A DNA stretch of 8,434 nt from Fidelibacterota bacterium UBA6817 (GTDB lineage Bacteria; Fidelibacterota; Fidelibacteria; Fidelibacterales; Fidelibacteraceae), in contig DKER01000104.1 in NCBI GenBank assembly GCA_002452555.1, positions 1 to 8,434 on the forward strand, read 5' to 3'. Made by a program: the position numbers and the translations under genes. This document shows, one piece after another, positions 1 to 6,463 of the stretch (the first letter of the stretch is position 1; each line of letters starts with the position of its first letter). Under the pieces are notes generated by a model. That model was not told the DNA's origin, made no database searches, and was given only the letters and a program-made list of their open reading frames with translations.

Positions 1-55
1 GTATCAGGGTCGCCGAAACAAAGAAAATTAAGATGTATTTGAGTGATAAATGCAT
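1..55 (-). CDS. N-terminus of an exported protein (partial, runs off the left edge)
   Basis: Reading leftward from an ATG at 55, the minus strand stays open to the edge and gives 18 codons: M-H-L-S-L-K-Y-I-L-I-F-F-V-S-A-T-L-I. A short start with one Lys followed by a hydrophobic run looks like the beginning of a Sec signal peptide. The ATG lies 10 nt after the stop codon of the lipoprotein gene at 66, with AGGT shortly upstream, so it is probably the next gene of the same operon. Nothing of the mature protein is visible, so its function cannot be named. The call rests on spacing, the ribosome binding site and signal-peptide character only. Confidence 0.55.
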   Translation of the reverse strand, partial: MHLSLKYILIFFVSATLI

Positions 56-65
56 ATTCTACCTG

Positions 66-1226
66 TTAAAAAGCTGTTGTTACGATTTGCAGACGTACCG
101 AATCCGGATTGAAAGAGACCTGATTAAAGCCATATAACTCACTGCTCATTCGTATATAAAGTCCGCTTACAGCTGATCCGGAATTATCCTGCATATTCAT
201 CAGGACTTCAGTAATTGGAATATTTACGGTTATGTCATTACTTCTGATTTTACCGCTGTTCTGATAAGTGCTGAACTTGAAATTTTCAGCGTCCCAGTTG
301 TCGGATGTAAATAAACCAACATAGACTGTCAGTGAATCTTCATCGAAATAGGATGCTGCAGGATCGACAGTCAGGGATAGTTGTCCATAGTTAAGCGAAA
401 CCCCCTGAATATCCGCAAGCAGTTGGGAAGATGTAATAAAAGCTCTTCGAATTGCCCCCTGGGATATAAACAGATCAGGTGTGCTTCCCTGATCTCTTAA
501 TTCTGAATACGTAAAATCCCTGCCTGCATAAATAATGAAAGTTTCTTCTTTTGCTCCTGATGTATCATAAACGGTGCATTGTAGTTCCAGCCGGGGTCTG
601 TTCATAACTGTAGAATAATTGTTTGAATAATACCCGATAATTCCATCCGGATTTGCCGGATCATAATCCAAAACAAAGCCGTTATTTTTTTCTTCGCCGG
701 ACGGTTTCCACCATTTCATGACTAAATCATTATCCAAAAGAATTTTCAATGAATCCGGCGTATAGCTGACCTGATCTATACGAATAAGCTGTCCCGTCAG
801 ACTTTGCCAGTACGAATCAAAATTGGTTGTATCAGCCCAATAAAATTCGTCTGTTCCGGGTATGAGCAATACGTTAAACTGGAAGGTGTTAACGTCCCCC
901 CAGGTTTTATATTCTTTGAGAATGATATTGGCTTCATTAAGGACAATTGAATCAACATCAAGCTCACGGTTTACGAGAGATGAAAAATTATTAAAAAGAA
1001 GGATTGATTTGCAGTCTGCATCACGGTAACCTCCAACATAATTATAAATTGAGGATGATGATGAAGAAGAGTTGTACCGCACCGTCAGAGAATCAAAATC
1101 CGTATGTGAATAAATGACGGTGTCAACAACGGCAATTCCGGGTCCTGAAGGCAATTGAACCGGACTTTCTGCGCACGAAGCGATTAATAATAGAGTGATA
1201 ATAAGAAAAGGAACCGTTTTTTTCAT
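66..1226 (-). CDS. Lipoprotein with DNRLRE-like / DUF4270-like beta-rich domain, function unknown
   Basis: This encodes a 386-residue secreted lipoprotein. The N-terminus is MKKT, a hydrophobic stretch, and the lipobox I-A-S-C with Cys18 as the lipidation site. I chose the ATG at 1226, although the frame is open to 1358, because this start gives a proper signal peptide and has AGGAAAG just upstream (1230-1236). The upstream extension would overlap the preceding gene and bury the signal. After a run of seven serines (about residues 53-59), the part from about 65 to 217 resembles DNRLRE-type modules: a 'lllF..fssL..l..dSi.l..A.i.L' entry, then 'NNGFVL...I.YYS' and a closing 'RPRLEL'. The C-terminal 160 residues are also beta-rich and unassigned. 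It follows a GT5-like half-protein, and in Bacteroidota I recall such a protein next to DUF4270 lipoproteins. A role at the cell surface is likely; the ligand is unknown. Confidence 0.75.
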   Translation of the reverse strand: MKKTVPFLIITLLLIASCAESPVQLPSGPGIAVVDTVIYSHTDFDSLTVRYNSSSSSSSIYNYVGGYRDADCKSILLFNNFSSLVNRELDVDSIVLNEANIILKEYKTWGDVNTFQFNVLLIPGTDEFYWADTTNFDSYWQSLTGQLIRIDQVSYTPDSLKILLDNDLVMKWWKPSGEEKNNGFVLDYDPANPDGIIGYYSNNYSTVMNRPRLELQCTVYDTSGAKEETFIIYAGRDFTYSELRDQGSTPDLFISQGAIRRAFITSSQLLADIQGVSLNYGQLSLTVDPAASYFDEDSLTVYVGLFTSDNWDAENFKFSTYQNSGKIRSNDITVNIPITEVLMNMQDNSGSAVSGLYIRMSSELYGFNQVSFNPDSVRLQIVTTAF

Positions 1227-1238
1227 AAGCTTTCCTGC

Positions 1239-1272
1239 AAAAAAAATCCCGGGGGAGTTTAAACCACCCGGG
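1239..1272 (-). terminator. Rho-independent terminator after the GT5-like gene
   Basis: On the minus strand, a GC-rich inverted repeat with outer arms CCCGGG (1267-1272) and CCCGGG (1248-1253) surrounds a loop containing TTTAAA. It is followed by A and then eight T residues (1239-1246 read in reverse). This is a textbook intrinsic terminator lying 27 nt after the stop of the gene ending at 1300. The T-tract ends only a few bases before the AGGAAAG ribosome binding site of the lipoprotein gene, so it also sits inside that gene's leader. Confidence 0.85.
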
Positions 1273-1281
1273 AATATACCA
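1273..1281 (-). promoter_or_regulatory. Candidate extended -10 promoter element for the lipoprotein gene
   Basis: The minus strand reads TGGTATATT here, matching the extended -10 form TGnTATAAT at 8 of 9 positions (n free), directly abutting the 5' arm of the terminator. I see no convincing -35 hexamer 16-18 nt upstream, which extended -10 promoters can lack. A start site 6-7 nt downstream would fall near 1266-1267, inside the terminator's 5' arm, and such a transcript would not form the full hairpin. This is motif matching only. If this organism's main sigma factor has Bacteroidota-like specificity, the match may mean little. Confidence 0.3.
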
Positions 1282-1299
1282 TGTTTTTTGAAAAAAATA

Positions 1300-2133
1300 T
1301 CAGATAGTTTCGAGAAAATGATATATCTGTTTTGATGTTTCATTCCAGGTGTTTTCATCAGGGTTTTGAATGGAGTGATTCAGGTATTGTTCCCTTTTTT
1401 GTTCCAGTAATTTTTTAACAGATTTATCTTCCAAAAGGGTTTGAATTTTGGATTCATTTCCGTTATTCAAAACAATTACACCTTTGGAATGGCGAATGGC
1501 GGATTTAAGCAATCCCAATGAATCAGTCAAATCATCGTCACTTTCGGGAATATCATAATCTTTCAAAATATCAGGGCTAAATGCTTTGAATTCACTATCA
1601 TTGCTTAGTATGAGAACAGGTTTTGTCGGTTTATACCAATCTTTGTTTCCATATTTTGCATTAAGAAGGAAAGGTGTTAGTGCCGATTCGGCGTTGATAC
1701 AAAGCATAATATCCGGTTGCCAGTATAAATGTTCCAAAGTCAGGATGGATGTGTGGTTGAACAGAACCGTGCAGGTATCCCAGGATTCATATTGAGTAAC
1801 TGCAGCAGTATCAGCGAGATTTTTTGGGATTTTTTTGTAAAACTCAGGATAAACAAGAAAGTAAACCTGAACCCGTGTTTCCGGTATGAACGCCGATTTG
1901 ACCGAGGGAATTATATCATCATTCTTATAAAATACTGGTATTTCTTTCAGACGGATGACTTCTCTCAATATATATTTTCTGTCAGAAATAAAACCGTATT
2001 TCGGCATATACAAACGGATGTCGATTTTATTTTCATTGTATACGCGGGAAATATTTTGAATAAAATCCCCGGCAAGAGTCGATTCCGTAAAAGGCGTAAT
2101 GCTGTGAGATGTAGCATAAATACGTAAAGTCAT
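1300..2133 (-). CDS. Degenerate GT5 (glycogen/starch synthase-like) N-terminal-domain protein
   Basis: This 277-residue protein resembles only the N-terminal Rossmann domain of glycogen/starch synthases (Glyco_transf_5); true enzymes are about 480 residues with a second, nucleotide-sugar-binding domain. Visible similarity: 'iDIRLYMPKYGFI' (about residues 37-49), 'REVIRL' and 'VQVYFL' (88-93), 'LEHLYWQPDIMLCINAESALTPFLL' region (133-157) where enzymes have 'PDIVH..DW.TAL.P.LL', and 'LLKSAIRHSKGVIVLN' (208-223). The N-terminal K-T-G-G-L substrate loop is replaced by T-E-S-T-L-A-G, and the DWH/DWQ segment by N-A-E, so catalysis is doubtful. No signal peptide, so cytoplasmic. The start at 2133 aligns with family N-termini and lies 12 nt after the upstream stop, with only a weak ribosome binding site, suggesting co-translation with the CpoB-like gene. 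Bacteroidota carry a similar short protein next to a DUF4270 lipoprotein (from memory). Role unknown. Confidence 0.8.
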   Translation of the reverse strand: MTLRIYATSHSITPFTESTLAGDFIQNISRVYNENKIDIRLYMPKYGFISDRKYILREVIRLKEIPVFYKNDDIIPSVKSAFIPETRVQVYFLVYPEFYKKIPKNLADTAAVTQYESWDTCTVLFNHTSILTLEHLYWQPDIMLCINAESALTPFLLNAKYGNKDWYKPTKPVLILSNDSEFKAFSPDILKDYDIPESDDDLTDSLGLLKSAIRHSKGVIVLNNGNESKIQTLLEDKSVKKLLEQKREQYLNHSIQNPDENTWNETSKQIYHFLETI

Positions 2134-2145
2134 ACGTTTATTATC

Positions 2146-2997
2146 TTATTTTAATTTGTTTAACATTTGTTGAGCTTGTTTGAAATATTCACTGTAAGGA
2201 TAGTGCTTAACAAGCCTGTCGAATTCATCTTTAGCTCTTTCTTCCTGTCCAAGTTTCAAATAACAGTATCCCAGCTTGAACTGAGCATCGTCATATTTGC
2301 CTTTTTCCGTAAAAGTAAAAACTTTTTCAAACTCGATGAGGGCCCTTTGGTAATCACCTTTCATGTAATATGCTTCAGCCAGCCAATACTGTGAATTATC
2401 AGCCAGTTCATGATCCGGATTGGTTCCCAAAAGATCAGAGAACTTTTTTATGGCTATATCGTATCGTTTATTCTGAAAATCACCCAGAGCTTCAACATAT
2501 TCTGATTTGAATACTTCCGGAGATCTGCGTTTTGGATGAGCTGTGGCCGGTAAAGCGGATACAACCGGTTGCTGAACGGATAAATTGTTTAGGGCTTCGT
2601 TTAAGGCCGCAACTTTATTTTTTAAATACTGGATATCGTTAAATAGGCCATAACTTGTACTGTCAATAAATTCTGCACTTTGCTGGAAATTCATTCCTTC
2701 GGCTTTTAATTTATTGAGCTCTTCTACGGTATGATTTTGCTTGAGATTTAACGCTTCAATTTCGCTGTTGATTTTTTTTATTTCACGAATAACCGTTTCA
2801 AGATCGCTGCGCGATACTGCACCACCCCTGCCGGTAGATATGCTTTCTACCCGACTTTTTACAAGACCGATTTCCTGGACAACTGAATCTATCCTTGCAT
2901 GAGCACTTTCATCAGTCAGGTTTTTAGGACCTGAACAGCCGAAAACCAATAATGCCGTAATGAAGACACTACTGATAATTACGATTCTGTTTTTCAT
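2146..2997 (-). CDS. CpoB/YbgF-like lipoprotein: coiled coil plus C-terminal TPR repeats
   Basis: This 283-residue protein has signal MKNRIVIISSVF and lipobox V-F-G-C, with Cys21 lipidated. Residues about 31-142 are heptad-rich and charged (coiled coil). A Pro/Ala/Val linker follows (about 143-160), then about three TPR units (about 166-195, 203-232, 237-270) with typical small/aromatic patterns such as 'YWLAEAYYMKGDYQRALIEFEKV' and 'AQFKLGYCYLKLGQEERAKDEFDRLV'. This is the architecture of CpoB (YbgF), which links the Tol-Pal system to peptidoglycan synthesis in Proteobacteria, although that protein is periplasmic and not lipidated. No tol or pal genes are in the window, so the role is uncertain; BamD-like assembly roles are possible. 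The start has AGGG about 7 nt upstream. It precedes the GT5-like gene by 12 nt. The 89-nt gap to the M18 gene has an inverted repeat (3052-3057 with 3078-3083) but no T-tract, so readthrough from the M18 gene is plausible. Confidence 0.8.
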   Translation of the reverse strand: MKNRIVIISSVFITALLVFGCSGPKNLTDESAHARIDSVVQEIGLVKSRVESISTGRGGAVSRSDLETVIREIKKINSEIEALNLKQNHTVEELNKLKAEGMNFQQSAEFIDSTSYGLFNDIQYLKNKVAALNEALNNLSVQQPVVSALPATAHPKRRSPEVFKSEYVEALGDFQNKRYDIAIKKFSDLLGTNPDHELADNSQYWLAEAYYMKGDYQRALIEFEKVFTFTEKGKYDDAQFKLGYCYLKLGQEERAKDEFDRLVKHYPYSEYFKQAQQMLNKLK

Positions 2998-3086
2998 AAT
3001 AAGCCCTTTTTTATATAGATGTTATTCCACCTAAATAATTTACTTTATTCTGCTGAAAAGCACAACGAAAAACCCTGTTCAGCGAT

Positions 3087-4418
3087 TCACATATCTTTTG
3101 TCAGAAAGGTTTTCAGCAATCGAATCATGGAATTGATATCAGACGTTCCCGACATTTCACGAACGGAATGCATAGCCAGCATAGGCACACCTGCATCCAG
3201 AGTACGAAGACCTAAATTTGCCGATACCGGAGGTCCAATTGTTGATCCGCAGGGTAAATCGGACCTGTGTACATAAGTTTGAGTTGGAATACCCGCCTGT
3301 TGTGCCAGGTCTTTGAAGAGTGCGGAAGCATACAGATCTGTTGCATACCGCTTTTGTGCATTAATTTTTAAGGCAGGTCCCCTGTTCATGTAAACCGGAT
3401 GATTTGATTCGTTGAAATCGGGATAGTTAGGATGATAGGCATGCACGCCGTCAGCAGAAAATAAAACTGATGCGGAAAGTGACCTGAGGTATTCTTCCCG
3501 GTTGAGCCCCCACGTTATTGCCAGCCTCTCAAGGACAGATCCCAGAAACATGGAGTCTCCGCCCGTAGGCGTTCTGGATCCGATTTCTTCGTGATCAAAA
3601 CAAACAGCCAAAACCGGATTCTTCAACAGCGTTCCCGTTACCGGCAGTGCTTCTGCCGCTGCATAACACATGGCAAGGTTGTCGATGCGTCCCGACAGAA
3701 GGAACTCATCATTTGGACCGCCCAAAACCGCCGGCTGCATATCATAAATTTCCAAAGACATGTCAATAATATCGTCAGCATTGATATTATTTTCATGTGC
3801 AATCCATTCTGTAAAATCCTTCTGAGTGAATGCTGTATTCCCTTCCGATAATTTGAAAAGGGGTACCAATTGTGTTTGCTTGTTGAATTTCAGTCCATCT
3901 TCGTTGACCTGACGATTAAGGTGAATAGCCGGTTGAGGGATTCTTAAAACCGGTTTTTTACATTGCCACAATATGGTATGATATCCTTTATTCCCATTTC
4001 GGACCAATATGCGGCCTGCCAGCGACAAATCCCGGTCTGCCCAGCTTGCGAGAAGAGGTCCGCCATAGACTTCAGCAGACAGCAAAACAACCCCGTTTTT
4101 ATTAATGACCGGTTGTGGTTTGATCCTAAAACCCGGTGAATCAGAATGTGCTGCAACAATGTTCCAGTTTTGATCTACGTTTTTTTTTTCATTCATTATC
4201 CCGGCAACAAATCCCGCATCTTCACGGACAATGTAAAACCCTTCACCCGGTTTGAGTGTCCATAAATCCTTTTCAGATAATTCTCGATACCCTTTTTGTT
4301 GAACACATTTAACCATCTCGTATGTGGCATGAGCGGATGTAGGCGAATTGTTTAAAAATGTCAGAATGGAATTCGGTCTGTTTTCCGACTGCGTTACTTC
4401 TCTGTCGCTACTTGTCAT
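3087..4418 (-). CDS. apeB: M18 family aminopeptidase (aspartyl aminopeptidase-like)
   Basis: This 443-residue cytoplasmic zinc metallopeptidase of family M18 is full length. M18 enzymes remove N-terminal residues, often acidic ones, from peptides using two metals and form large tetrahedral oligomers. All expected metal and catalytic positions are present: His91 in 'AAHSDSPGFRIKP', Asp246 in 'GRIDNL', Glu277-Glu278 in 'FDHEEIGSRTPTGGDS', Asp323 in 'SADGVHAYHPNY', and His417 in 'MLAMHSVRE'. The 'SDLPCGSTIGP' segment (386-396) is also conserved. One mild variation is D-G-V-H where many members have D-M-A-H. The start at 4418 has CAGGAG 7-8 nt upstream and no competing start. It is the first gene of the leftward group and diverges from dsbD. 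Substrate preference (Asp/Glu versus broader) cannot be told from sequence alone. Confidence 0.95.
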   Translation of the reverse strand: MTSSDREVTQSENRPNSILTFLNNSPTSAHATYEMVKCVQQKGYRELSEKDLWTLKPGEGFYIVREDAGFVAGIMNEKKNVDQNWNIVAAHSDSPGFRIKPQPVINKNGVVLLSAEVYGGPLLASWADRDLSLAGRILVRNGNKGYHTILWQCKKPVLRIPQPAIHLNRQVNEDGLKFNKQTQLVPLFKLSEGNTAFTQKDFTEWIAHENNINADDIIDMSLEIYDMQPAVLGGPNDEFLLSGRIDNLAMCYAAAEALPVTGTLLKNPVLAVCFDHEEIGSRTPTGGDSMFLGSVLERLAITWGLNREEYLRSLSASVLFSADGVHAYHPNYPDFNESNHPVYMNRGPALKINAQKRYATDLYASALFKDLAQQAGIPTQTYVHRSDLPCGSTIGPPVSANLGLRTLDAGVPMLAMHSVREMSGTSDINSMIRLLKTFLTKDM

Positions 4419-4433
4419 CTTGATACTCCTGTT

Positions 4434-4452
4434 TAATGTATAATCTACATTA
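4434..4452. promoter_or_regulatory. 19-bp palindrome in the divergent region, operator-like
   Basis: The sequence TAATGTA-TAATC-TACATTA is a perfect 7-bp inverted repeat with a 5-bp spacer, between the divergent M18 and dsbD genes. Size and symmetry suit a dimeric helix-turn-helix regulator. It covers a perfect TATAAT on the plus strand and lies beside a TATAAA on the minus strand, so binding could affect both directions. No regulator gene is present here. It is AT-rich in an AT-rich spacer, so chance is not excluded. Confidence 0.4.
4439..4444 (+). promoter_or_regulatory. Candidate -10 element (TATAAT) for dsbD; TATAAA on the opposite strand at 4455-4460
   Basis: A perfect TATAAT lies about 100 nt upstream of the dsbD start. 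Two -35-like hexamers are nearby, TTGTCA at 4412-4417 and TTGATA at 4420-4425, but their spacers (21 and 13 nt) are both outside the usual 16-18, so the -35 is unresolved. On the minus strand TATAAA (4455-4460) is a possible -10 for the M18 gene, giving a leader of about 30 nt, again without a good -35. The rest of 4419-4544 holds a small CCGG-N5-CCGG hairpin (4502-4514) in the dsbD leader and the dsbD ribosome binding site CAGGGA (4533-4538). Confidence 0.3.
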
Positions 4453-4544
4453 TTTTTATACTAAAAACCTGTAATCAGGCTTGTTTTTTCTGTAACTTAT
4501 TCCGGCAATACCGGTCTCATTTGGCAAAAATGCAGGGATAAACC

Positions 4545-6338
4545 ATGAAAATTAAAGGTCTTTTTTTCACATCCATTCTATTAATTGCTTCATTATTGCA
4601 AGCCAATATTCCTGAATCATTGGTCCGTTATGAAGGCCACACGATCCTTGATAATCAAACAGATGGAGATTTTCAGGTCCAAATTCTGTTTAATATTGAA
4701 GAAGACTGGCACATTAACAGTCATGAGCCGCTTGAGGATTATTATATCCCTGCTCAGATTGTTCTCGATATACACGAGGCTGTTGAACTCGTATCAATTG
4801 TTTTTCCCGAACCTAAAATTCTTGAACTCGAATCTCTGGGAGGAAAAAGTTCCGTGTTTGATGGAGCCCTTCCGATTATTCTCAACCTAAAATCAATCAA
4901 ATCGGATTTTTCGGGTGAATATATCATTTCGGGGCGTTTTTCTTATCAGGGTTGCAATAACAATATTTGCTTGATTCCCATGGATTTGAGTTTTTCGTTT
5001 ACAATCAACGGTAACTTACCGTCGATTAAGCCACTCCGGCCGGCAGACAATAAAACTTCTGTGACAGAAAGTGCCGAGCCTGTTGAAAAAACAGAGGCTC
5101 AAGTGTCTGAGACGGCCGCATTGCAAGGCGCATTCCAGACCCTTGAAGAATCTTCACCTTATGCATCAAAGAATTTCTTTTTAATTATTTTGCTTGTTTT
5201 TGCGGGCGGATTTGCCTTGAATCTTACACCCTGTGTATATCCCTTGATCCCGGTGACAGTCAGCTATTTTGGCTCACAGAAAGGAAAGGGGAATCTCATC
5301 ATTATGGCAATACTTTATGTAACCGGTATCGCTGTAACGTACTCGATTCTCGGTACGGCTGCTGCTCTTTCGGGGGGACTTTTTGGATCCCTGATGGCCA
5401 ATCCGGTTGTCCTGGCATTACTGGCTCTTCTTATGTTTTTCCTCTCATTAAGTATGTTTGGCGTCTATGAATTCCAGTTACCCTATCAATTAACTCAAAT
5501 AGGAGGGGGGAGCCGCTCGGGCTATATCGGTTCACTTGTAATGGGTTTAACCATGGGAATCGTTGCAGCACCGTGCATCGGTCCATTTGTTATCAGCCTG
5601 CTTACATATGTGGCTTCATTGGGAAATCCCTATCTTGGATTTATTCTCTTTTTTTCCATGTCGCTGGGATTGGGAATTCCCTACATTTTTCTTGCAATTT
5701 TTTCTGCCCGTATTGACAAACTGCCCCGGTCCGGGGAATGGTTGAATGGTGTGCGGATTTTCTTTGGCTTGGTCCTTTTGGGTATGGCCGTGTGGTTTAT
5801 CCATCCCCTGCTGCCCGGAGCTTTATCAAAGTTGATTCTTCCCCTTTATCTAATTCTGGCAGGATTTTATTTTGCTGTCTTTAATCGGTCCGGAGAAAGT
5901 TCTGAGGGGTTTAAAAAAGTTAAAATTCTTTTAAGCCTGATTGTTGTAATGGCAGGTACCTGGATGATTAAACCTGAGCCGGTTCAGATGTACGGACTGG
6001 ACTGGCAGAAATATGATTCGAAACTGCTGGATGAAGCAAAGGTTGAAAATAAATTTGTTATGATTGATTTTTATTCGGACAGTTGTGTCCCCTGCAAGGA
6101 ATTGGATGCCATTACGTTCAGAGATCCTGAAGTAAGGCGTTTGCTGAAGGACGTCATGGCGATTAAAGTTGATCTGACGCGAGGCGGCACAGAACTGATT
6201 AAAAAATATAATATTCTCGGTTTTCCGACCGTGGTTTTTATTGACAGGGACGGCCTTGAACGAAAGGATTTGCGGTTACTGGGTTTTGAGAATCCCCAAG
6301 ACTTTATAAATCGGCTTAATGCACTGATGAATCCGTGA
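4545..6338 (+). CDS. dsbD: DsbD, thiol:disulfide interchange reductase (three-domain)
   Basis: This 597-residue inner-membrane protein moves electrons from cytoplasmic thioredoxin to periplasmic thiol proteins (disulfide isomerases, cytochrome c maturation factors). A signal peptide (about 1-20, ending L-L-Q-A) precedes the periplasmic alpha domain with 'YQGCNNNICLIP', Cys137 and Cys142. The spacing is CX4C rather than the CX5C of E. coli, a variant I recall from other DsbD proteins. A low-complexity linker (about 158-205) leads to the transmembrane domain of about eight helices (about 210-445), with Cys230 in 'LTPCVYPLIP' and Cys344 in 'AAPCIGPF'. One more hydrophobic helix (about 460-476) precedes a C-terminal thioredoxin domain with 'SDSCVPCK' (Cys514, Cys517) and the cis-proline in 'GFPTVVF'. 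All three redox pairs are intact. The start has CAGGGA upstream. It diverges from the M18 gene; 125 nt separate it from the complex II operon, so co-transcription with sdh is possible but unproven. Confidence 0.95.
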   Translation: MKIKGLFFTSILLIASLLQANIPESLVRYEGHTILDNQTDGDFQVQILFNIEEDWHINSHEPLEDYYIPAQIVLDIHEAVELVSIVFPEPKILELESLGGKSSVFDGALPIILNLKSIKSDFSGEYIISGRFSYQGCNNNICLIPMDLSFSFTINGNLPSIKPLRPADNKTSVTESAEPVEKTEAQVSETAALQGAFQTLEESSPYASKNFFLIILLVFAGGFALNLTPCVYPLIPVTVSYFGSQKGKGNLIIMAILYVTGIAVTYSILGTAAALSGGLFGSLMANPVVLALLALLMFFLSLSMFGVYEFQLPYQLTQIGGGSRSGYIGSLVMGLTMGIVAAPCIGPFVISLLTYVASLGNPYLGFILFFSMSLGLGIPYIFLAIFSARIDKLPRSGEWLNGVRIFFGLVLLGMAVWFIHPLLPGALSKLILPLYLILAGFYFAVFNRSGESSEGFKKVKILLSLIVVMAGTWMIKPEPVQMYGLDWQKYDSKLLDEAKVENKFVMIDFYSDSCVPCKELDAITFRDPEVRRLLKDVMAIKVDLTRGGTELIKKYNILGFPTVVFIDRDGLERKDLRLLGFENPQDFINRLNALMNP

Positions 6339-6377
6339 AATAAATATAAACATTAATAACCGGACCTTATTTTACGT

Positions 6378-6409
6378 TAGTTTTGCATGTTTCTTAGAAA
6401 GATTATTCT
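6378..6409 (+). promoter_or_regulatory. Weak promoter-like sequence upstream of the sdh operon
   Basis: The 125-nt gap 6339-6463 is AT-rich and has no clear terminator for dsbD. Candidate elements are TTGCAT (6383-6388) with TATTCT (6404-6409), spacer 15 nt, and a Bacteroidota-style TAnnTTTG box (TAGTTTTG, 6378-6385) that lacks a TTG about 20 nt upstream. Neither is convincing. The following ribosome binding site AAGGGG (6452-6457) is good. Confidence 0.2.
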
Positions 6410-6463
6410 TAACTTTATTTTTCCGAAACCCATTCATCAATTACAAGAGAAAAGGGGAAAAAG

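Noticed and set aside
1227..1358. 44-codon upstream extension of the lipoprotein frame, starting at 1358
   Set aside because: It overlaps the end of the GT5-like gene and spans the terminator, and would bury the signal peptide and lipobox. The ATG at 1226 has its own ribosome binding site.
1729..2127. 132-codon plus-strand frame inside the GT5-like gene
   Set aside because: It is opposite a gene with clear family similarity; its product has no recognisable motif or ribosome binding context.
3052..3083. Inverted repeat GCTGAA...TTCAGC as a terminator after the M18 gene
   Set aside because: The stem is only 6 bp with a loop of about 20 nt, and there is no T-tract on either side.
4521..4534. 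Sigma-54-like TTGGC...TGCA upstream of dsbD
   Set aside because: The GG and GC dinucleotides are about 7 nt apart rather than the required 10, and the site is almost on top of the ribosome binding site.
6355..6375. AATAA...TTATT hairpin as a dsbD terminator
   Set aside because: The 5-bp stem is all A-T pairs with only a short T run; too weak to call.
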